Assembly: GCA_947034895.1 (NCBI GenBank) | Contig: OX344763.1 | Location: 16,337,001 to 16,401,000 of the forward strand | Reading direction: 5' to 3' | Length of the DNA stretch: 64,000 nt | Source of the DNA: Rhytidiadelphus loreus | Lineage: Eukaryota > Streptophyta > Bryopsida > Hypnales > Hylocomiaceae | Part shown: positions 59,341-64,000 of the stretch, one piece after another | Layout: every line of letters begins with the position of its first letter | Position numbering within the stretch: position 1 is the stretch's first letter | Notes under the pieces: generated by a model | The model's database searches: none | Seen by the model: only the letters and a program-made list of their open reading frames with translations | What the model was told of the DNA's origin: nothing | Translations under genes and position numbers: made by a program

Positions 59341-62236
59341 AAATAAAAATGTGGTGCAAATAATAATTATTAAATTTTGGTTGGATCATGCTGGAAGTCA
59401 AAAGAGTAATGTAAGATTTTTTTCATATGCATTTTTTGAACACCATATGAATAAACTATGAATTTTTAAATTACTGAAAATAGGTCTATCCAAAAGTGAC
59501 CTTAAGCTCTCATGAACATTGGGAGGACATTTTAAACTAGGAGTCACTTTTAGAAAGAGATCACAATTACCTACATGATCATGAAGCTTCAAATTGTGAA
59601 ACTTTGATAATTTTTTTATTTGAAGCCTCGTTTGGTCAGTGTAACATGTCATTGAAACTTTTGTATTGGTTTTGAATGAATTTGCACTCAAAAGAGTCAT
59701 TAGATACCCAAAAGTGGCCTTCACTATTTATGACTATAATGCTAGTTAGTAGAATCACCCAAAAGACTCTATCTTTTTTTATTTAGAAACATTCATGGTA
59801 ATTCAAACTAGCACTTGAATGCTCTGAAGTAATCAATACTCAATGAAAGAATTTGGACACTAAAATGTTTGTAAACTATCTCTAGGGGATAGGTAGAAAA
59901 GTTTGAGTTTCGTAAACTCCTTTAGACCTTTGAGGTCTACAATTCAAAACCTATTGGTATCTATAGCCCAAGTGTAATTACCTACTTAATGGAAAAAAAC
60001 AAGAAAAATTTATCACTAGTAGAGAGGTTGAAAGATAAAAATGCCAAGACAAAGTCATTCAATCACATCTCATTGCAATTTGGTTGTGGCATGTTGCCAT
60101 GTGCCAAAAATGAAAACCTAAAATGTAAAGAAGAAATGAGGAAGTGAGAGAGGTTGGAGAAGAAGCGAGAAATGATTTTTTTATTGAGATTTGGATCAAA
60201 AGCAATACAAAGAGATTTGGAGGAAAAATTAGAAATCACATTTTGGCCTTTACAATTGATGAATTTGCTAAATTGCTACAAAATCTACAAAGAGTGTTAC
60301 TTCATCTTGGATGAATGAATGTACAATTAAATATATCAATAAGTTATCATCCACATTTTACTCGGGGGGTGCACTTAGTTCTACTATAACAAACCAAGTG
60401 CAAAGTGCGAACAAGTGGGTTCTACTCAACTATAATTTCAACCTAAAATTTTGAACATTGTTTAATAATGACTATAGCTTTCTATTGCCAAAATTTCCAA
60501 CTCAAATAAAATATGAAATGATTTCTAGAAGAGGTTGAAAATGAACTAACATGGCATGTTTTTCAACTCAAATAATTATAGAGGACACATTTAGATGACC
60601 ATTGAGTCAATGTTCAATTCAAAATGAGCTTTCAATAATGAGTTATTTTTAGGAATTTTTTGTTCATTTTTTAGACAATTTTTTCTTATATAATATAGGG
60701 GTGTGAAAGTTATTTTTCAATTCTACAATGTATCTTTTTACTTCAAAAATTTGTAACTAATTATTATTAACAAATAAAAATATCAATAATTCAAAATATA
60801 AACTTTCAAAGTAGGAAAATCTATTCATATTTTTTTAATTTATTTTTATTTAAAATTCAAAAAGTATATAGGGGGTCCAAAGTTTTGTTCGCATGTGGTT
60901 TCTAATGGACACTCTAAATGCCCCCCCCGAGACATTTTACATATTATGTTTATCTAAGTCTATATGAAACTAATGAAGATCAATTCCTACACTCCTCTAA
61001 CAAAAAATGCAAAAAAACATCTAGGTTGCAACATTGGAAGGTGGTCCATCCAATTCTTGAATGAGATTTTTGCATACATGCATTCATCCACCTAATTCCT
61101 AGACCAAATTGGGTTTTTGCATGTTGAGGTAAGGAGAAAAATTTTTTCCTTGTCCACCTACTCTTGCATTTTCTATGATCCCATTCCATAGCACAAGCAT
61201 ACTTGCCATTGGAAAGTTCAATCAAATCCAATGCCAATAACTCTCTACAATGAGTTTGGACACCGTTTCTCTCTAAGATACTCAATCTATAAAGACATTG
61301 AAAGATTGGATGATCCTCCAACTAAATGTAAATACGCTTGCCTCTATAGCCTTTGAGTTCCTTGAGACTAAAGGCAATACAACTATGATATGAGTGAATA
61401 AAAGCCCTATACCCTTCATGCTTTGGCACAAGTCAGTGTTTCCAAACAAGATTAAACTACATCCATTTGATATGGTGTCACACTTGATGTCATATCACAT
61501 GACATTTCAAAAAATGAATAAATTCATCATAGAGTAGCATAATGCAAGAGACATCTACCTTTGGTTTTTAAAAAAGAATCCTTGTAGGTCCATCTATCGT
61601 GATGTAAAAAAGCAACATGCTACAAATGAAGATGGAGAGTGGATAACTTTGACACCTTTCAAACCAAGAAACCTAACACATATTCCAGTTAAACTTTGAA
61701 GGACTAATTAAACTACGTTTTTTTTGGCAACATAGCATTTGGGGGTAGCTCACCATGAATGGAATTTTTACTTTTTTTCTATTTTTTTCCTATATGTTAT
61801 ACACTTCTACATGATTTGAAAATTTTAAAGCATGTAGCCAACTTGCTTTGAAGAATGAATCCAAAGAAGAACCACCAACATAAACATTTTTTCATACAAA
61901 TGTGACCTTGTGTAGTGCAACTACCTGATTTTTTGCAGGGCCTCCAAAAAGATTTTTGTCACTTCAAATGCTAATATCTTGCAATCTATACAACAAAAAA
62001 TTCTGAAATTTTTTCCACATCTCTTGAAACTAGTATACTACAAGATCCTACGATTACATGTATCCAAAAATTTATTTTGTGGAGTATTTTTGGAGTGAAA
62101 ACATAGTCAAAAACCTTTAGGGGGTTAATTTGACATTGTGCAACTAAATATCAAAGTTTAGGCACTACCTACTGAAATTGAAGGTTTGATTTCTTTGCAC
62201 ACGTTTGCTACCTCTTGCTATTGATCAATTGAGCAT
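59341..62236. other. AT-rich spacer with repeat remnants, no gene
   Basis: 59,370-59,500 repeats 47,900-48,059. At about 61,940-62,124 a diverged copy of the right end of the TTAA MITE family can be followed (TGCTAATATCTTGCAATCT, AAGATCCTACGATTACAT, CTTTAGGGGG then TTAA). No gene recognised. Confidence 0.5.
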
Positions 62237-62240
62237 TTAA

Positions 62241-62451
62241 CCCTTAAGCGCTCCAACGTCCAAATTGTGGACAACAAACAAAGGGCTTCGAGGCTCTGTT
62301 CTGTCCAGCTAACTTTTCATTCATCCAATGTACTTGAAAAGACAACCTTCCTTAATGATCAATTTCATGAAATTGCGGTAAATGATATTTTGGTAGAAAG
62401 ATATAAGCAAAAATGTGCCAAAATTAGAAAAAGGATCAAGGTGTTAAAGGG
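62241..62451. mobile_element. Short TTAA-flanked CCC..GGG element
   Basis: 211 bp between two TTAA 4-mers (62,237 and 62,452), tips CCCTTAAGCGCTCC and GGTGTTAAAGGG. Shares tip chemistry and target with the larger TTAA family but not its interior. A 62-codon frame inside is not convincing. Confidence 0.5.
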
Positions 62452-63012
62452 TTAAACGACGAGCTAGTGATCATGGAAATCAATTGTTTTGGAACTGTGT
62501 GAATTGTTGGCTTCAAAAAATACAAAAGCACTCATTGGAAGTCATTGGAAGCACTCATTGGAAGATGTTCCCTTTTCTTGCAAAATTTGGAGGCTAAATA
62601 GTTGCACTTCTACCCCACATGGAGAGATTCTTTGTCATTCATTAGTCGGAAAACGTCCTCCGCATCGTTTATGGGTTAATTAGAACGCAGGATGATGAAT
62701 GCAAGCCTTGAGAAGGAAGCGGGAACAAGGGTCGAGAGGGAGTGCCCGAATGGGAACGTGGAGAGCGCGGGAACGGGCGGGCGGGTAAAATGTTTTCCTC
62801 CCTGCCCAACAGGCGAAAACCCAATTCAGCCTGGGCCTTAGTGCCGAGCGACCCAGCGCGTCAATAGCCCCCATACAATTGTCGCAACGAGGCGGAATGA
62901 TCCGGCTCCTCATCACCACGAGCGGATAGTGTCGCATCTTCCCAATCCATACGAATTTCTGTCAATTTCCCGCAACCTGTTTTCCGCAATCGTTGCTTCT
63001 GTTTCCCCAGCT
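62452..63012 (+). promoter_or_regulatory. Upstream region of FTRA
   Basis: GC content rises sharply from about 62,690. GAACGGGCGGGCGGG-like GC boxes are present and no TATA box stands out. Open frames on the minus strand are compositional shadows. Confidence 0.4.
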
Positions 63013-63510
63013 ATGGCGTCCAGCTCGCTTCTCCTCTCCTCCTCACTTGCCTTCGCTCTCCCTTCTTCTTCCCGTTCCCTCCCCACCCCGCAAGGCCCCG
63101 CGCGCCTCTTCGCCTCTTCGCGGGGCGGCGTCGTGGTCTCTGCAGGGAGCATCCCAGGGAGCCAATTGGGGTTTTCGCGACGGCGGAGAGGAAGTGTTGT
63201 GGTGTGCGAAGTCGCGGTGGAATTAGGCGGGTCGCAGCGGTCGAGCGAGGGGGAGGAAACAACGAACAAGAAAGCCGAGGCCGGGACAAGGATTCGCGTA
63301 CTTGGCCCTTTGAAAGTGTTTCATGTGCCCAAGCATCCCGAATTGGATATCGGCGGGTTCGAAGGCCAGGTGAAGGAAGTCGTGACGACGTTCAAAGGGA
63401 GGCCCGTGTCGGCGACGTTTCCTTTCAAGGTGCAGCTCGTGACGCCGGGAGAGGAAGGACGGAAGTTCTTTGCGCATTTGAAGGAAGATGAATTCGAGGT
63501 CGTGGAGTAG
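63013..63510 (+). CDS. FTRA: Ferredoxin-thioredoxin reductase, variable (A) subunit, chloroplast
   Basis: Intronless, 165 aa, from ATG 63,013 (MASSSLLLSSSLAFALPSS). The frame is open further upstream, but without an ATG and without transit-like sequence. Residues 1 to about 65 form a Ser/Ala/Arg-rich chloroplast transit peptide. The mature part, about 90-165, carries RIRVLGPLKVFHVPKHPELD, GFEGQVKEVVTTFKGRPVSA and ends KFFAHLKEDEFEVVE, which are signature stretches of the SH3-like barrel of this subunit. It stabilises the catalytic [4Fe-4S] FTRB subunit that passes electrons from ferredoxin to thioredoxins in the stroma, controlling light activation of Calvin-cycle enzymes. Length is normal for plants. 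GC-rich codons contrast with the AT-rich surroundings. Confidence 0.93.
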   Translation: MASSSLLLSSSLAFALPSSSRSLPTPQGPARLFASSRGGVVVSAGSIPGSQLGFSRRRRGSVVVCEVAVELGGSQRSSEGEETTNKKAEAGTRIRVLGPLKVFHVPKHPELDIGGFEGQVKEVVTTFKGRPVSATFPFKVQLVTPGEEGRKFFAHLKEDEFEVVE

Positions 63511-64000
63511 AAATTTTTAGGGTGTAGGCGGTTACTGTAGGTCCAACTCTGGATTGGCGTGGATATGGCCATGGCGAGAGGATGGAGGAGGATGCGTTTG
63601 AGGCGATGGCAAAAGGAGATGAGTGTTGATTGATTTTTCTTTTTCTTTCTTTTTTCCTTTTATGAGTGAAGCTTTGCCAGAGCCAAAATTTGTCGATAAG
63701 GCAGCTGCGTTGTGTGTGCGCACTGTGTAGGAGTAATGCCGGCAGAAGGATACTGGAAATGGTTTGCTTTTTGTCTGGCCGAGTGCGAACACCCGCTTGT
63801 ACTTATTCTTGTGTGATGTAGCGTAGATGGTGCACATTCGTGAATGCCATGTAATTTTGAATTCCTGTACACTAAGAAAGAGTTTCTCCCGAATTCATAT
63901 ACCTGTTGGCATAGAGAATGTGGAATCATTGCTGTAGTCATTCTGATGAGAGAATGTGGAATCATTTCTGTAGTCTGTCTAATGGGGAATGGGATTCTCT
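63511..64000 (+). other. 3' flank of FTRA
   Basis: Likely 3' UTR and spacer. A direct repeat, AGAGAATGTGGAATCATT(G/T)CTGTAGTC, occurs twice at about 63,913-63,940 and 63,949-63,975. No gene recognised. Confidence 0.5.

Noticed and set aside
1..64000. tRNA, rRNA, CRISPR, LTR-retrotransposon or viral genes
   Set aside because: No cloverleaf-like or rRNA sequence, regularly spaced array, or reverse transcriptase/integrase/capsid motif was recognised by reading; a profile search would be decisive.

Overview
This is a window of a land-plant nuclear genome, most likely a moss or another early-diverging plant (inference). Supporting signs are a very long PLS-DYW pentatricopeptide repeat protein, phi-class glutathione transferases with the classic 49-nt exon, a chloroplast ferredoxin-thioredoxin reductase subunit, spliceosomal introns, teloboxes and CACTA-type non-autonomous transposons. 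The wording of the PPR repeats resembles what I remember of moss DYW proteins. Genes are islands of higher GC in AT-rich, repeat-laden spacer.

Layout. (1) 1-36,228: a large tandem segmental duplication. Unit 1 (1 to about 15,550, left edge outside the window) and unit 2 (about 17,676-36,228) each carry a head-to-head pair of four-exon phi GST genes: GST1(-)/GST2(+) in unit 1, GST3(-)/GST4(+) in unit 2. GST1 pairs with GST3, and GST2 with GST4. The two units act as mutual empty/filled-site controls and expose about ten insertions or deletions: two CACTA-like elements, two members of a TTAA-flanked CCCC...GGGG MITE family, two members of a CATTAG-ended MITE family, a long fold-back, and (only in unit 1) a 2.2-kb block holding about 40 copies of a 9-bp near-palindrome CCRANTTGG. 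(2) 37,230-37,493: an intronless Sm-E spliceosomal protein gene. (3) 42,822-47,265: a 12-exon PLP-dependent aromatic amino acid decarboxylase-family gene. Its active-site loop has Phe where decarboxylases have the catalytic Tyr, which predicts an aromatic aldehyde synthase. Its start codon appears to be split by an intron. (4) 50,720-56,067 (-): a 35-motif PPR-DYW editing factor, and 240 bp upstream on the same strand a small gene encoding a single OSB-type PDF motif behind a transit-peptide-like leader. The phases allow these two to be one fused gene. (5) 63,013-63,510: the chloroplast FTR variable subunit (FTRA), intronless.

The genes do not form one pathway. Recurrent themes are organelle-directed nucleic-acid proteins (PPR-DYW, PDF motif), a plastid redox subunit, and stress/specialised metabolism (GST cluster, aromatic aldehyde synthase). 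No rRNA, tRNA, CRISPR, viral or retrotransposon coding sequence was recognised. Exon boundaries come from reading splice sites and codon phase by eye and were not tested against transcripts.
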